DNA from: an uncultured Candidatus Cenarchaeum sp.
Lineage (GTDB): Archaea; Thermoproteota; Nitrososphaeria; Nitrososphaerales; Nitrosopumilaceae
Assembly (NCBI GenBank): GCA_958295735.1
Contig: OY282369.1
Span: 666,161-730,160, forward strand
Length of the DNA: 64,000 nt
Reading direction: 5' to 3'
Position numbers and translations under genes: made by a program. The stretch's first letter is position 1. Every line of letters begins with the position of its first letter. Below the pieces are notes generated by a model. The model did no database searches, was not told where the DNA came from, and saw only the letters and a program-made list of their open reading frames with translations. This document shows, one piece after another, positions 9,091 through 17,056 of this stretch.

Positions 9091-10050
9091 ATGGGCGACC
9101 GCATCCTGATCACGGGAAGTCTGGACGGGCCGTCCCTCGGCATGCTGCGGGAGAGGCACGATGTCGAGGTGTACGGGGGGAAGCTGCCCATGCCGCGGCG
9201 GCGCCTGCTGGAGCGGCTGGCCGGCGCCGACGGGCTGGTCTGCTTTCCGTACGACCGCATAGACGGGGAAGCCATGGATGCGGCCCCCCGCCTGCGCGGG
9301 ATATCCACGTACAGCGTGGGGTACGAGCACGTGGACGTGGCGCACGCCGCGAAGAGGGGGATCAGCGTGGGATACACCCCGGACGTGCTGACCGATGCCA
9401 CGGCCGACCTTACGGTATCGCTCATGCTGGACCTGTTGAGGAGGACGGCCGAGGGCGACAGGGCCGTCAGGGCCGGCAAATGGAAGAGGCCGTGGGCCCC
9501 CATGGAGTACGTGGGAACGGAGGTGGGCGGCATGACGCTGGGCATACTCGGGATGGGCCGCATCGGGACGGCGGTGGCGAGGAGGGCCGCCGCGTTCGGC
9601 ATGAGAATAGTATACCACAACCGGCGCGCTTCCCGGACCAGGCTGGCCAGGCGGGCGGGGAGCCTGGAAAAGCTGCTGGAAGAGTCCGACGTGCTCACGC
9701 TGCACGTACCGCTCACCGGTGAGACGAGGGGACTCGTGGACGCGCGCCGCCTGGGAATGATGAAGAGCACCTCGTATCTGGTGAACACGTCGAGGGGCGC
9801 CATCGTGAACGAGCCCGACCTCATAAGGGCGCTGCGGGACGGGGCGATAGCCGGGGCGGCGCTGGACGTCTTCGCCCGCGAGCCGCTGCGGGCCTCCAGC
9901 CCCCTCGCAAAGATGGAGAACGTCGTGCTCACGCCCCATGTGGGCAGCTCCACGGCGCGGACCAGGGCCGCCATGGCCAAGCTCACCGCCCTGAACATCA
10001 TGGGCTCGCTCGAGGGCGCCGGGCCGGTGCGGCCCGTCCCGGTCACCTGA
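9091..10050 (+). CDS. D-isomer-specific 2-hydroxyacid dehydrogenase
   Basis: 319-aa NAD(P)-dependent oxidoreductase interconverting a 2-oxoacid and a D-2-hydroxyacid. The Rossmann motif GILGMGRIGT is at residues 151-160. The catalytic Arg lies in NTSRGAIVNE, the Glu in FAREPL and the His in LTPHVGSST. It is closest in layout to glyoxylate/hydroxypyruvate reductases and the catalytic part of phosphoglycerate dehydrogenase; the C-terminal ACT/ASB regulatory domains of long SerA are absent. The leaderless ATG is about 28 nt from the shared TATA. The 3' end overlaps livM by 8 nt, convergently. Confidence 0.92.
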   Translation: MGDRILITGSLDGPSLGMLRERHDVEVYGGKLPMPRRRLLERLAGADGLVCFPYDRIDGEAMDAAPRLRGISTYSVGYEHVDVAHAAKRGISVGYTPDVLTDATADLTVSLMLDLLRRTAEGDRAVRAGKWKRPWAPMEYVGTEVGGMTLGILGMGRIGTAVARRAAAFGMRIVYHNRRASRTRLARRAGSLEKLLEESDVLTLHVPLTGETRGLVDARRLGMMKSTSYLVNTSRGAIVNEPDLIRALRDGAIAGAALDVFAREPLRASSPLAKMENVVLTPHVGSSTARTRAAMAKLTALNIMGSLEGAGPVRPVPVT

Positions 10051-11071
10051 ACAGCAGGTCGAAGGCGCGCCTCGCGCCGCTCCGCAGGGGGCCGCGGCCG
10101 TGCGGGATGGTGGGGGTCGGCTTTTCGACCATTATGCCCTGCGGGCGGTACAGCAGCACCACGAGCAGGATCACCCCCAGCAGCAGGAAGTCGAGCCACG
10201 CCACGTCGAACGGGACGGCCGGCGCCAGCGAGTCCTTGTGGAATATTATGACCTTGCGCAGCGTGACGAATATGAGCGTGCCCACCAGTACGCCCTTGTT
10301 GTTGGCCAGCCCCCCGATGAGGATCATCAGGAAGGGCCAGAAGGTCCAGCTCGCCCTGTCGTACGCGAAGGCGATGACGCCCCCGGCGTAAAAGGCGTAC
10401 AGGGCCCCCCCTATGGCGGCCAGCGCCGCCGACACCATTATGACGCGCGTGCGGATGCGGATCGTGTCCTTGCCCAGGGCCCCGGCGGCCACCTCGTCGT
10501 CGCGGACGGCGCGCAGCATGCGGCCCAGCGGGGAGCGCATGGTCCTCTCGCTGTACACGTACACGCACGCGGCTATGGCCACGAGCCCGATGGTGGCGAC
10601 CGGGAACCGCACCTCGCCGGGCAGGAACGAGAGCGGGTCGGGCACCTGCACCCCGAGCGTGCCGCCGACCAGCGGCGAAAAGTTGTTCCCCACCACGCGG
10701 ATGCTCTCCCCGAAGGCCAGCAGGGTGATGGCCAGGTAGTCGCCCCGCAGCCGTATGACGGGGTACGAGGTTATCAGGCCGAGGCCCGCCCCGGCGGCGG
10801 CGGCCAGCCCCAGCGTCATGAAGAAGACGGCGAACCCTATCCCCGTGTTGTCCACCAGCCACGCGTTCACGCCCGACACGACGGCGATGTTGTCCCGGAT
10901 GTAGTCGCCCTCTATGCCGGCCATCCCGGCGAATATGCGCCCCGGGACGGCGGCCGCGACGAAGGCCCCGCCCCCGACGGCCAGCACCTTGCCGAAGTTG
11001 GGTATCCCGGTGTAGCCGAACTCCATGTTCAGGCTGAGGTTCACCACCACGTACACGGCGAATATGGCCAT
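10043..11071 (-). CDS. livM: Branched-chain amino-acid ABC transporter permease LivM
   Basis: 342-aa hydrophobic membrane protein, second permease of a LivFGHM-type importer. The EAA-like region, SYPVIRLRGDYLAITLLAFGE segment and the LGRMLRAVRDDEVAAGALG loop are typical of LivM. It follows livH on the same strand. The first ATG (11071) is 14 codons into an open stretch after the livH stop that also encodes sensible sequence (GTEIVFLADL), so a CTG start in that stretch is possible. The ATPases are 2.3 kb away on the other strand, and no substrate-binding protein is in the window. Confidence 0.92.
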   Translation of the reverse strand: MAIFAVYVVVNLSLNMEFGYTGIPNFGKVLAVGGGAFVAAAVPGRIFAGMAGIEGDYIRDNIAVVSGVNAWLVDNTGIGFAVFFMTLGLAAAAGAGLGLITSYPVIRLRGDYLAITLLAFGESIRVVGNNFSPLVGGTLGVQVPDPLSFLPGEVRFPVATIGLVAIAACVYVYSERTMRSPLGRMLRAVRDDEVAAGALGKDTIRIRTRVIMVSAALAAIGGALYAFYAGGVIAFAYDRASWTFWPFLMILIGGLANNKGVLVGTLIFVTLRKVIIFHKDSLAPAVPFDVAWLDFLLLGVILLVVLLYRPQGIMVEKPTPTIPHGRGPLRSGARRAFDLLFR

Positions 11072-11113
11072 CAGGTCCGCGAGGAAGACGATCTCGGTGC
11101 CCAGCGCCGTGCC

Positions 11114-12067
11114 TTACCGCCCCCTCCCCTTCCCGGGCACGGCCAGCCGGCGCAGGGCCGCCCCCGCGCGGCTCCAGCGTATCCCGGCCAGCCCGCGAGG
11201 AGCCAGCATCAGCGTGGCCACTATCACGACGAGCGGTATGAGCGGCCGGTACGCGAGGAGCCAGCTGCCTATCTCCCCTGCCAGGAACCGCGTCCCGAGC
11301 ACCTCGGCGAACCCCACTATCAGCCCTCCCGCTATGGCCCCGTATATGCTCAGGAAGCCGCCGGCTATGCTGGCCGCGAAGACGCTGGGGATCATCAGCG
11401 GCCCCAGGTTGGGATCCCCCTGGAACCACAGCGACATGAGAGCCCCCGCCACGCCGGCCAGCCCGCCCCCCAGCATCCAGGAGACCCCGTACACCACCTT
11501 GACGTTTATGCCCACGGCCCCGGCCAGGTCGGGGTTCTCGGTGGCGGCCCTCATCGCTATGCCGAACTTCGTCCTGCGCAGCACCACGTGCAGCGCGAGC
11601 GCGATCGCAACTATGGCCAGCGGCGCCACCAGCACTATCATGGGGAACCCGGCCAGCTCGGCGTCGTAGCTGCGCAGCGTGAACTCCCGGGACGTCACGT
11701 GGTACGTGCGCACTATGAAGTCGGCCAGTATGTTGATCGACGCTATCAGCACCAGGTCGAAGGCCAGCGTGGCGATCATGAGTATGGCCTGCGGGGATCC
11801 GCGGCGGATCAGCGGCTTCAGTATGAGCACGTACAGCCCGACGGCGGCAGCCCCCGACGCCAGGAAGGCGACGGGGACGGCCACGTACGGCGTGGTGTTC
11901 CAGAGGTGGGTGGCCACCAGCGCCAGGTACACGCCCAGCGTGGCGAACGATGCGTGCGCGAAGTTCGGCACCCTGGTGGTCATGTACGTGAGGGTGAGGC
12001 CTATGCTCAGCAGCGCCAGGAGGCTCGCGAATATCATGGCATCCGCGTAGATAGGATCGTACCCCAA
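11114..12067 (-). CDS. livH: Branched-chain amino-acid ABC transporter permease LivH
   Basis: About 317 aa; first permease of the Liv importer. It has ALLSIGLTLTYMTTRVPNFAHASF at the N-terminus, AMRAATENPDLAGAVGINV in the ATPase-contact loop and GPLMIPSVFAASIAGG near the C-terminus. Two starts compete: TTG at 12067 lies about 25 nt after the TATA-like GTTAATA at 12091-12097 and gives a leaderless message, while ATG at 12037 starts at the first membrane helix. TTG is preferred on promoter spacing. It forms an operon with livM (gap about 40 nt). Confidence 0.9.
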   Translation of the reverse strand: MGYDPIYADAMIFASLLALLSIGLTLTYMTTRVPNFAHASFATLGVYLALVATHLWNTTPYVAVPVAFLASGAAAVGLYVLILKPLIRRGSPQAILMIATLAFDLVLIASINILADFIVRTYHVTSREFTLRSYDAELAGFPMIVLVAPLAIVAIALALHVVLRRTKFGIAMRAATENPDLAGAVGINVKVVYGVSWMLGGGLAGVAGALMSLWFQGDPNLGPLMIPSVFAASIAGGFLSIYGAIAGGLIVGFAEVLGTRFLAGEIGSWLLAYRPLIPLVVIVATLMLAPRGLAGIRWSRAGAALRRLAVPGKGRGR

Positions 12068-12151
12068 ACAGCCCGCGGGGGGCGGGCCCACTATTAACCG
12101 ATCCGGGCGCGGGACGCGAGATGCGCGCGCGGCCGGGCGCGCCGCCCGGGG

Positions 12152-12358
12152 GCGGCCGCGTGTGAGGTCAGCAACCCACACCGCAGGCGCGAATCAGGAT
12201 TAACGAAAGCGCTTTCGCGCCCGTGACTGACGCGTGCGTGACTTCACACGGCGGCCGCGCATGAGGTCACGTACCTGCTGGCCACAGGCGTGAAAGCGAC
12301 TTCGTTGATCCGCGTTCACGCCTGCGGAGCGGGGGTTGCTGGCCTCGTACGCGGCCGC
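12152..12358. repeat. Two stacked M2 elements separated by one 8-bp word
   Basis: Layout: GCGGCCGC (12152-12159), M2 copy 12160-12250, GCGGCCGC (12251-12258), inverted M2 copy 12259-12350, GCGGCCGC (12351-12358). The first copy has tips GTGTGAGGTC and GACTTCACAC, the second GCATGAGGTC and GGCCTCGTAC. The centre of the first contains the perfect palindrome CGAAAGCGCTTTCG. The three identical words at element-length spacing look like target duplications from successive insertions at one site. It lies between livH and the HARE-HTH gene, which are transcribed divergently. Confidence 0.85.
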
Positions 12359-12365
12359 GGACCGC

Positions 12366-12378
12366 GGCTTTAATTAAG
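12366..12378 (+). promoter_or_regulatory. TATA box of the HARE-HTH gene
   Basis: GCTTTAATTAAGA, centred about 27 nt before the GTG at 12399, immediately after the stacked M2 elements. Confidence 0.6.
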
Positions 12379-12398
12379 AGTGCCGCCCGAGGGGCCCC

Positions 12399-13070
12399 GT
12401 GGCCGGGTACAGGGAAGCGGCGATAGCCGTCCTGCGGGATGCGGGAGGGCCTCTAAAAGTCAAGGAGATCACGAGGCGGGCCATCGACAGGGGGATTCTC
12501 AAGCCCGGCGGCGCCACCCCCGAGGCGAGCATGGGCTCCAACCTGTACACGGACGTCAAGAAGAACGGGGAGGCATCCGCGTTCAGGCGGGTGAGCCGGA
12601 ACGCGTTCGAGCTGCGCCCCGGACCCACGGGCCTGCCGCCAGACTCCCAGCGGATCGTGACGGCGGGCGAACTGCGGGCGATGAGCGAGCTGCTGTTCCG
12701 CGGGTACGGGGCGGACAAGTGCAGCATCGACGACGGCATCGACATAAAGGCGAGCAACGGCTACGACAATTTCGACATACGGGTGAGCGCGGCCACCAGG
12801 AACGAGGACGGCGGGTACGTCACCAGCATAAGCAAGCGCCAGTTCGGCAAGAACGACGCGCCGCACATGCGCTACGTCTTCGTCCTGCGGGATCCGGGAA
12901 ACGATCTCGACTTTGTGATCATGCCGTCCGGGGAAATGAAAAAAATGATCGACGACGGGGACATCTCGTCGGACCAGTCAGGGTACAAGACCAGTTTCAA
13001 GAGGGACGGCGGCAGGATCTTCCTCGGAACGAGGGACGTGGAATCGTACAGGAACGACTGGGATCTCTGA
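12399..13070 (+). CDS. HARE-HTH winged-helix protein, possibly nuclease-like C-terminus
   Basis: 223 aa. Residues 1-75 fit the HARE-HTH winged helix (AAIAVLRDAGGPLKVKEITR, then TPEASMGSNLYTDVKKN and FRRVSRNAFEL), a domain known from RNA polymerase delta subunit, chromatin proteins and some restriction endonucleases. The C-terminal part has YDNFDIRV, YVTSISKRQF, RYVFVLRD and FVIMPSGEM, reminiscent of the beta-rich core of restriction-type nucleases, but no clear PD-(D/E)xK triad could be assigned. The GTG start is leaderless. It sits between the two halves of the liv transporter; whether it regulates them is unknown. Confidence 0.7.
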   Translation: MAGYREAAIAVLRDAGGPLKVKEITRRAIDRGILKPGGATPEASMGSNLYTDVKKNGEASAFRRVSRNAFELRPGPTGLPPDSQRIVTAGELRAMSELLFRGYGADKCSIDDGIDIKASNGYDNFDIRVSAATRNEDGGYVTSISKRQFGKNDAPHMRYVFVLRDPGNDLDFVIMPSGEMKKMIDDGDISSDQSGYKTSFKRDGGRIFLGTRDVESYRNDWDL

Positions 13071-13371
13071 GATCGGGGCGCGCCGGGAAAAGCCGGCGGC
13101 GGAGACGGGGGGCCGCGCCCGCCCGCGTTCCCGGAGCTCCGGAGGGGACAGGCCGGCGGCTCCCCCGCGCGCCCCTCGCCGCTCGGCGTTCCGGGCAGGC
13201 GTGAAGTGGGCGGCTCTTCGGCCGCGGGGCGCGCGCCCCGGCCCGGAGGGCGCGGCGGGGCGGCCGGAGTCCCTGACGATCGGGGCGCGGGATCGCGCGC
13301 GCGGCGGGAGCGCCGGCCCCGGGCGCGGCGCGGGCCGAAGCCTTTATCACACAACGGGCCGCGGAACCGCC
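13071..13371. other. GC-rich gap before livG
   Basis: About 300 bp without a recognisable gene. The only clear signal is CCTTTATCAC at 13341-13350, the TATA box of livG. The upstream part is nearly pure G/C with several inverted stretches of no evident identity. Confidence 0.6.
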
Positions 13372-14127
13372 GTGGCCGGCATACTGTCGGTCTCCCGGGT
13401 GGCCAAGCACTTCGGGGGCATCGTGGTCCTGGACGGGATAGACATGGAGGTGGGCAGGGGCAGCATACACCAGCTCATAGGGCCCAACGGCTCCGGCAAG
13501 ACCACGCTGGTCAACGTCATAACCGGCCTGGTCAGGCCGGACGGGGGCACCATCACGTTCGACGGCACCGACATCACGGGGATGGACCTGTACGAGACGC
13601 ACGAGGAGGGCCTGGTCAGGACCTGGCAGATACCGAAGCCGTTCCGCAGCCTCACCGTCATAGAGAACCTGCTGATCCCCGCATCCAACCCGGGGGAGTC
13701 GTTCCAGAACGCGCCGCTCAAGTCCAGGTGGAGGGACGGCGAGCAGGAGGCCATAGACGGGGCGCTCGCCGTGGCGGACACGGTGGGGCTGGCGGAAAAG
13801 ATCGACACGAGGAGCATGGAGCTGAGCGGCGGCCAGATGAAGCTGCTGGAGCTCGGCCGCGCCATGATGTCGGGCGCCGCCATGATACTCATGGACGAGC
13901 CCATAGCCGGCGTCAACCCCACGCTGGCCCACGAGATCCTGGAAAAAGTGACGGAGATATGCAAGGCGCAGGGGATAACATTCCTCATAATCGAGCACCG
14001 GCTGGACATCTCGCTGCGGTACGTGGACGGCGTCTTCGCCATAGACAAGGGGGTCGTGATAGCGGAGGGCGGCCCCGACGAGGTGGTGAACCACCCCGGC
14101 GTGGTGGAGTCGTACCTGGGGGCGTGA
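13372..14127 (+). CDS. livG: Branched-chain amino-acid ABC transporter ATP-binding protein LivG
   Basis: 251-aa ATPase with Walker A GPNGSGKTT, signature LSGGQMK and Walker B AAMILMDEPIAG, followed by the H-loop (FLIIEHRLD). GTG at 13372 is chosen because TTTATC lies 26-28 nt upstream and because it gives the standard N-terminus ILSVSRVAKHFGGIVVLDG; an upstream GTG at 13201 would add 57 low-complexity residues. It is followed 3 nt later by livF, so the two ATPases form one operon. Confidence 0.94.
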   Translation: MAGILSVSRVAKHFGGIVVLDGIDMEVGRGSIHQLIGPNGSGKTTLVNVITGLVRPDGGTITFDGTDITGMDLYETHEEGLVRTWQIPKPFRSLTVIENLLIPASNPGESFQNAPLKSRWRDGEQEAIDGALAVADTVGLAEKIDTRSMELSGGQMKLLELGRAMMSGAAMILMDEPIAGVNPTLAHEILEKVTEICKAQGITFLIIEHRLDISLRYVDGVFAIDKGVVIAEGGPDEVVNHPGVVESYLGA

Positions 14128-14130
14128 GCG

Positions 14131-15078
14131 GTGGCGGGCAAGGAGGCGGGCGGCGCGGTTCGGGTGAGGGCGCTGGAGGCCGGCTACGACAAGAGCCACA
14201 TACTGTTCGGCGTCGACTTTGAGGCGGCCCCCCGCGAGATCACCGTGATAGTGGGCCCCAACGGGTGCGGGAAGAGCACGCTGCTCAAGAGCATCTTCGG
14301 GATGTGCGCCGTCTATTCCGGGGAGATCCTGCTGGACGGCGCATCCATAACGGGGATGGCCCCGCACCAGGTGGCCAGGAAGAGGGTGGCCTACCTGCCC
14401 CAGGTCAACAACGTCTTCGCGAACCTCACCATACGGGAGAACCTGGCCATGGCCGGGTACACCGTCGACCGCGACGCGGCGGCGGAGAGGCTGCCCCACA
14501 CCATGGAGACCTTCCCCGACCTGAAGGCCCACGAGAGATCCAAGGCGAGCGTCCTGAGCGGCGGGCAGCGGCAGATGCTGGCCATGGCCATATCCCTCAT
14601 CAGGCGCCCACACGTGATGCTGTTCGACGAGCCCACCGCCGGCCTGTCCCCAAAACTCGCCGAGCAGGTGATCTCCAAGATAAGGCAGGTGAACGAAGAG
14701 TACGGCATCACCGTGATACTCGTGGAGCAGAACGTCAGGCGCGCCCTGAGCATGGGCGACATGGCCTACCTGCTGGCGAGCGGCAAGAACGTCTTCAGCG
14801 GGCCCCCGAAGGAGCTGCTGGGGCATCCCGAGCTCGGCAGGATGTACCTGGGAATAGGGGGCGGCCCCGCGGGGGGCGGCGCGGTGAAGGGAGGGAAAGG
14901 GGGCGGCCCCGCGGCGGGGGAGGAGGCAGGAGCCGGCGCGGGGAAGGGCGGAGAAAAGGGCGGAGCCGGCGCGGGGAAGGGCGGAGAAAAGGCCGGAGCC
15001 GGCGCGGGGGAAGGGGGCGGCCGCGGCAAGGACGGCGCGGGGGAAGGACGGCCCGCGGCGGGCGGCGTCCGCGCCTAA
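14131..15078 (+). CDS. livF: Branched-chain amino-acid ABC transporter ATP-binding protein LivF
   Basis: 315 aa; second ATPase of the Liv importer, with Walker A GPNGCGKST, signature LSGGQRQ and Walker B VMLFDEPTAGLSP. The normal LivF ends near LGIGG at about residue 240. The remaining 75 residues are a low-complexity Gly/Ala/Lys/Glu tail containing AGAGKGGEK repeats encoded by a tandem DNA repeat. The tail has no counterpart in typical LivF and probably does not affect the ATPase core. The GTG start follows the livG stop after 3 nt. Confidence 0.93.
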   Translation: MAGKEAGGAVRVRALEAGYDKSHILFGVDFEAAPREITVIVGPNGCGKSTLLKSIFGMCAVYSGEILLDGASITGMAPHQVARKRVAYLPQVNNVFANLTIRENLAMAGYTVDRDAAAERLPHTMETFPDLKAHERSKASVLSGGQRQMLAMAISLIRRPHVMLFDEPTAGLSPKLAEQVISKIRQVNEEYGITVILVEQNVRRALSMGDMAYLLASGKNVFSGPPKELLGHPELGRMYLGIGGGPAGGGAVKGGKGGGPAAGEEAGAGAGKGGEKGGAGAGKGGEKAGAGAGEGGGRGKDGAGEGRPAAGGVRA

Positions 15079-15350
15079 CTGCACGAGTCGGAGCCGCAGT
15101 CCCCCTTTAGGCAGTCGGTGCCCACCGGCCGGACGGCGGAAAAGCGCACCGCGCCCGCCGGCAGCCGCCCTCCCGCATCCCCGCCCTGCATGCTGCGGAC
15201 CAGGCGGCCCATCGCGCCGCGGTGCCTGCCGCACACGACCCCCACCATGTACTCGTCCCCGCCGCCCGACAGCACGGACACGACGAACTCGGGCGGGCTG
15301 GGGCACCGGCCGCGCCCCTCGCGCACCGAGCACCTGTCCGGAAGCGGCAT
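15075..15350 (-). CDS. Conserved-looking small protein with C-terminal cysteines (91 aa)
   Basis: Starts MPLPDRCSVREGRGRCPSPP and ends TDCLKGDCGSDSCS. Four cysteines near the end and two near the start could bind a metal; the middle (EFVVSVLSGGGDEYMVGVVC) has a beta-strand pattern. The ATG is 25-28 nt from TTAATAT at 15373-15380, supporting a real leaderless gene. It overlaps the livF 3' end by 4 nt, convergently. Function not recognised. Confidence 0.65.
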   Translation of the reverse strand: MPLPDRCSVREGRGRCPSPPEFVVSVLSGGGDEYMVGVVCGRHRGAMGRLVRSMQGGDAGGRLPAGAVRFSAVRPVGTDCLKGDCGSDSCS

Positions 15351-15396
15351 CGGCGCGCGCGGGCGGCGCGCATGATATTAACCGTAGGCGGCGGCG

Positions 15397-16749
15397 CTAG
15401 GCCCCGGGTAGCGCCCCCGAAGCCTCCCCGTAGTCCCAGCCAGGCTCGGCCCCGCGCGGGCGCGCGCGCAGCCGGCCGGCGAGCCCGTCCAGCATGCCCC
15501 TCTCCCGCATCTTTTTCACGGCCATCGCCGCGTACGCGGGGGCGCCCGTCGCGCCGGGCGAGTTGTAGTTCACTATGTGGAACGAGTCCCCCTCCAGCCC
15601 TTCCAGCTCCATCGCGTCGTGGACGAACCTCCCGTCCGGCGATATCACGGGGGTGCGGATCCCCGCCGTCCCCCTCCCCGAAAAGAACCCCGGCTCCACG
15701 CGCGGCATGAACCGCCGCACCCTCCCCACCATGGCCGCCTTCGAGACCGAGCTGGCCAGCTCCGCGCACACCAGCGAGAGGAACTCGGGGTTGGCCACGA
15801 GGCGCAGCACGCCGGGCGAGGCGGCGGCCCGCGCCGCGCGCGAGAGCGCCGCGGGCACGTCCGCCAGGCCCCGCCCGTACGCGTGAGGGGCGTGCACGGG
15901 CACGGCGTTGGGGCCCACCTCCGCCCTGCCGTCGGCCCTCCTTATCCAGTGCGGGTCCAGGAACGGGAACCCGGCGAACCTCGCGACGGAGTACACGTTG
16001 GTGCCGGCCAGCCCGGAATGGGCCGCGTCGGCCGTCCAGTACTCGCCGCGGAAGTGCAGCGCGGAGAACCGGCCGGCCAGCCCGAACATCCGCGCCACCT
16101 CCAGCGAGCTCCCGCCGGCGCAGTTGACCACCAGCCCGGCCGCGAGCTCGCCGGCGGGGACTCCGCCGGGGCCGGCCAGCCGCAGGACTATCCCGCCGCG
16201 CCGGCGCCCCGCGGACGCGACGCGCCGGCCCAGCGCGAGCTCGGCCCCCGCGCCGGCGGCCGCCCCGGCCAGGCGGCGGGTGAGCGCGCCGTAGTCGGTG
16301 GAGGCATCCAGCGCGCAGTGCAGCGCCGAGGCGCACCGCACCTCCGGCTCCATCCGGGAGACCTCGGAGGGGCCGAGCAGCCGCAGGGCGCCCTCGGGGA
16401 CGCCGTTCCTGGCCCCCCACTCCATGTGCCTCTCCAGCGCGGCCACCTCCCGCTCCTCGGCGGCCACCTCCAGCGTGCCCACGCCGGCCCACGGCACCCC
16501 GTGCCGCGCGGCGAACCGCTCCCACATGCCGCGCGAGGCGAGCGCGGCCGCGGCCATCGCGCCCCTCCTGTCCGGATCCATGTAGAACGGGGTGTGCACC
16601 ACCCCCGTGTTGCGGCCGCTCGCGTGCGCGGCCACCTCCCCCTCGCCCTCCACCACGCAGATCCTGGCATCGTACAGGTCGGCCATCCAGTAGGCCACGG
16701 CCGCCCCGAGCACGCCGCCGCCTATCACCGCGACGTCGCACTCGCGCAT
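15397..16749 (-). CDS. FAD-dependent oxidoreductase, L-2-hydroxyglutarate oxidase-like
   Basis: About 450 aa of the DAO/GlpD superfamily. The N-terminal dinucleotide-binding motif VAVIGGGVLGAAVAYW is followed by SGRNTGVVHTPFYMDP, characteristic of the LhgO branch, which oxidises 2-hydroxyglutarate or a related hydroxyacid and passes electrons to the quinone pool. The C-terminal FAD region has VRRFMPRVEPGFFSG and a GYGEAS-type end. ATG 16749 is preferred over an upstream GTG because TTAATT at 16771-16776 is 25 nt away. Substrate is not certain. Confidence 0.85.
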   Translation of the reverse strand: MRECDVAVIGGGVLGAAVAYWMADLYDARICVVEGEGEVAAHASGRNTGVVHTPFYMDPDRRGAMAAAALASRGMWERFAARHGVPWAGVGTLEVAAEEREVAALERHMEWGARNGVPEGALRLLGPSEVSRMEPEVRCASALHCALDASTDYGALTRRLAGAAAGAGAELALGRRVASAGRRRGGIVLRLAGPGGVPAGELAAGLVVNCAGGSSLEVARMFGLAGRFSALHFRGEYWTADAAHSGLAGTNVYSVARFAGFPFLDPHWIRRADGRAEVGPNAVPVHAPHAYGRGLADVPAALSRAARAAASPGVLRLVANPEFLSLVCAELASSVSKAAMVGRVRRFMPRVEPGFFSGRGTAGIRTPVISPDGRFVHDAMELEGLEGDSFHIVNYNSPGATGAPAYAAMAVKKMRERGMLDGLAGRLRARPRGAEPGWDYGEASGALPGA

Positions 16750-16795
16750 GGCGCGGCGGGCGCCGGCGCGCAATTAACGGTTGTGGGCCGTCCGG

Positions 16796-16885
16796 CGCGC
16801 GGGGCCGGCAGCCGGCGCCCCGCGGGCGCGGATCGGGATCGGCGAAAGCGCCTTCGCGGCCGCGGCGGCCGGCGCGCGGCCGCGC
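16796..16885. repeat. Degenerate M2 element
   Basis: Carries the M2 core (GCGGGCGCGGATCGGGATCG then GCGAAAGCGCCTTCGCGG) between GC-drifted tips. No target duplication found. It lies between the FAD oxidoreductase promoter and the tRNA. Confidence 0.55.
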
Positions 16886-16903
16886 CGCGCGGCGGAACTG
16901 TGA

Positions 16904-17005
16904 TGGCGCCGGGAGGGAGATTCGAACTCCCGATCCCTTGCGAGAACGCGCTGTGCGGCCGTCAGGTTTCCAGGCGCGCGCCCTACCAGGCTAGGCGATC
17001 CCGGC
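16904..17005 (-). tRNA. tRNA-Ser (GGA) with 15-nt intron
   Basis: Acceptor arms GCCGGGA and TCCCGGC pair perfectly; discriminator G is followed by an encoded CCA. The D stem is GCCT/GGGC, the T arm GGGAG-TTCGAAT-CTCCC, and the variable arm TCTC-GCAA-GGGA makes it class II. The anticodon stem CGCGC pairs with GCGCG only if the 15 nt ACCTGACGGCCGCAC after position 37 is removed, leaving loop CTGGAAA with anticodon GGA. This is the canonical archaeal intron site. The promoter CTATATAAC at 17028-17036 is about 27 nt upstream. Confidence 0.9.
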
Positions 17006-17056
17006 ACGGGGCGCCCCCGCGCCGTTGCTATATAACAGGTGGGAAGGAGGCCGCGC

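Noticed and set aside
8898-11429. 843-codon minus-strand open frame
   Set aside because: It runs antisense to the dehydrogenase and in another frame of livM; only its last 45 codons (the Cys-rich gene) are supported by a promoter and composition.
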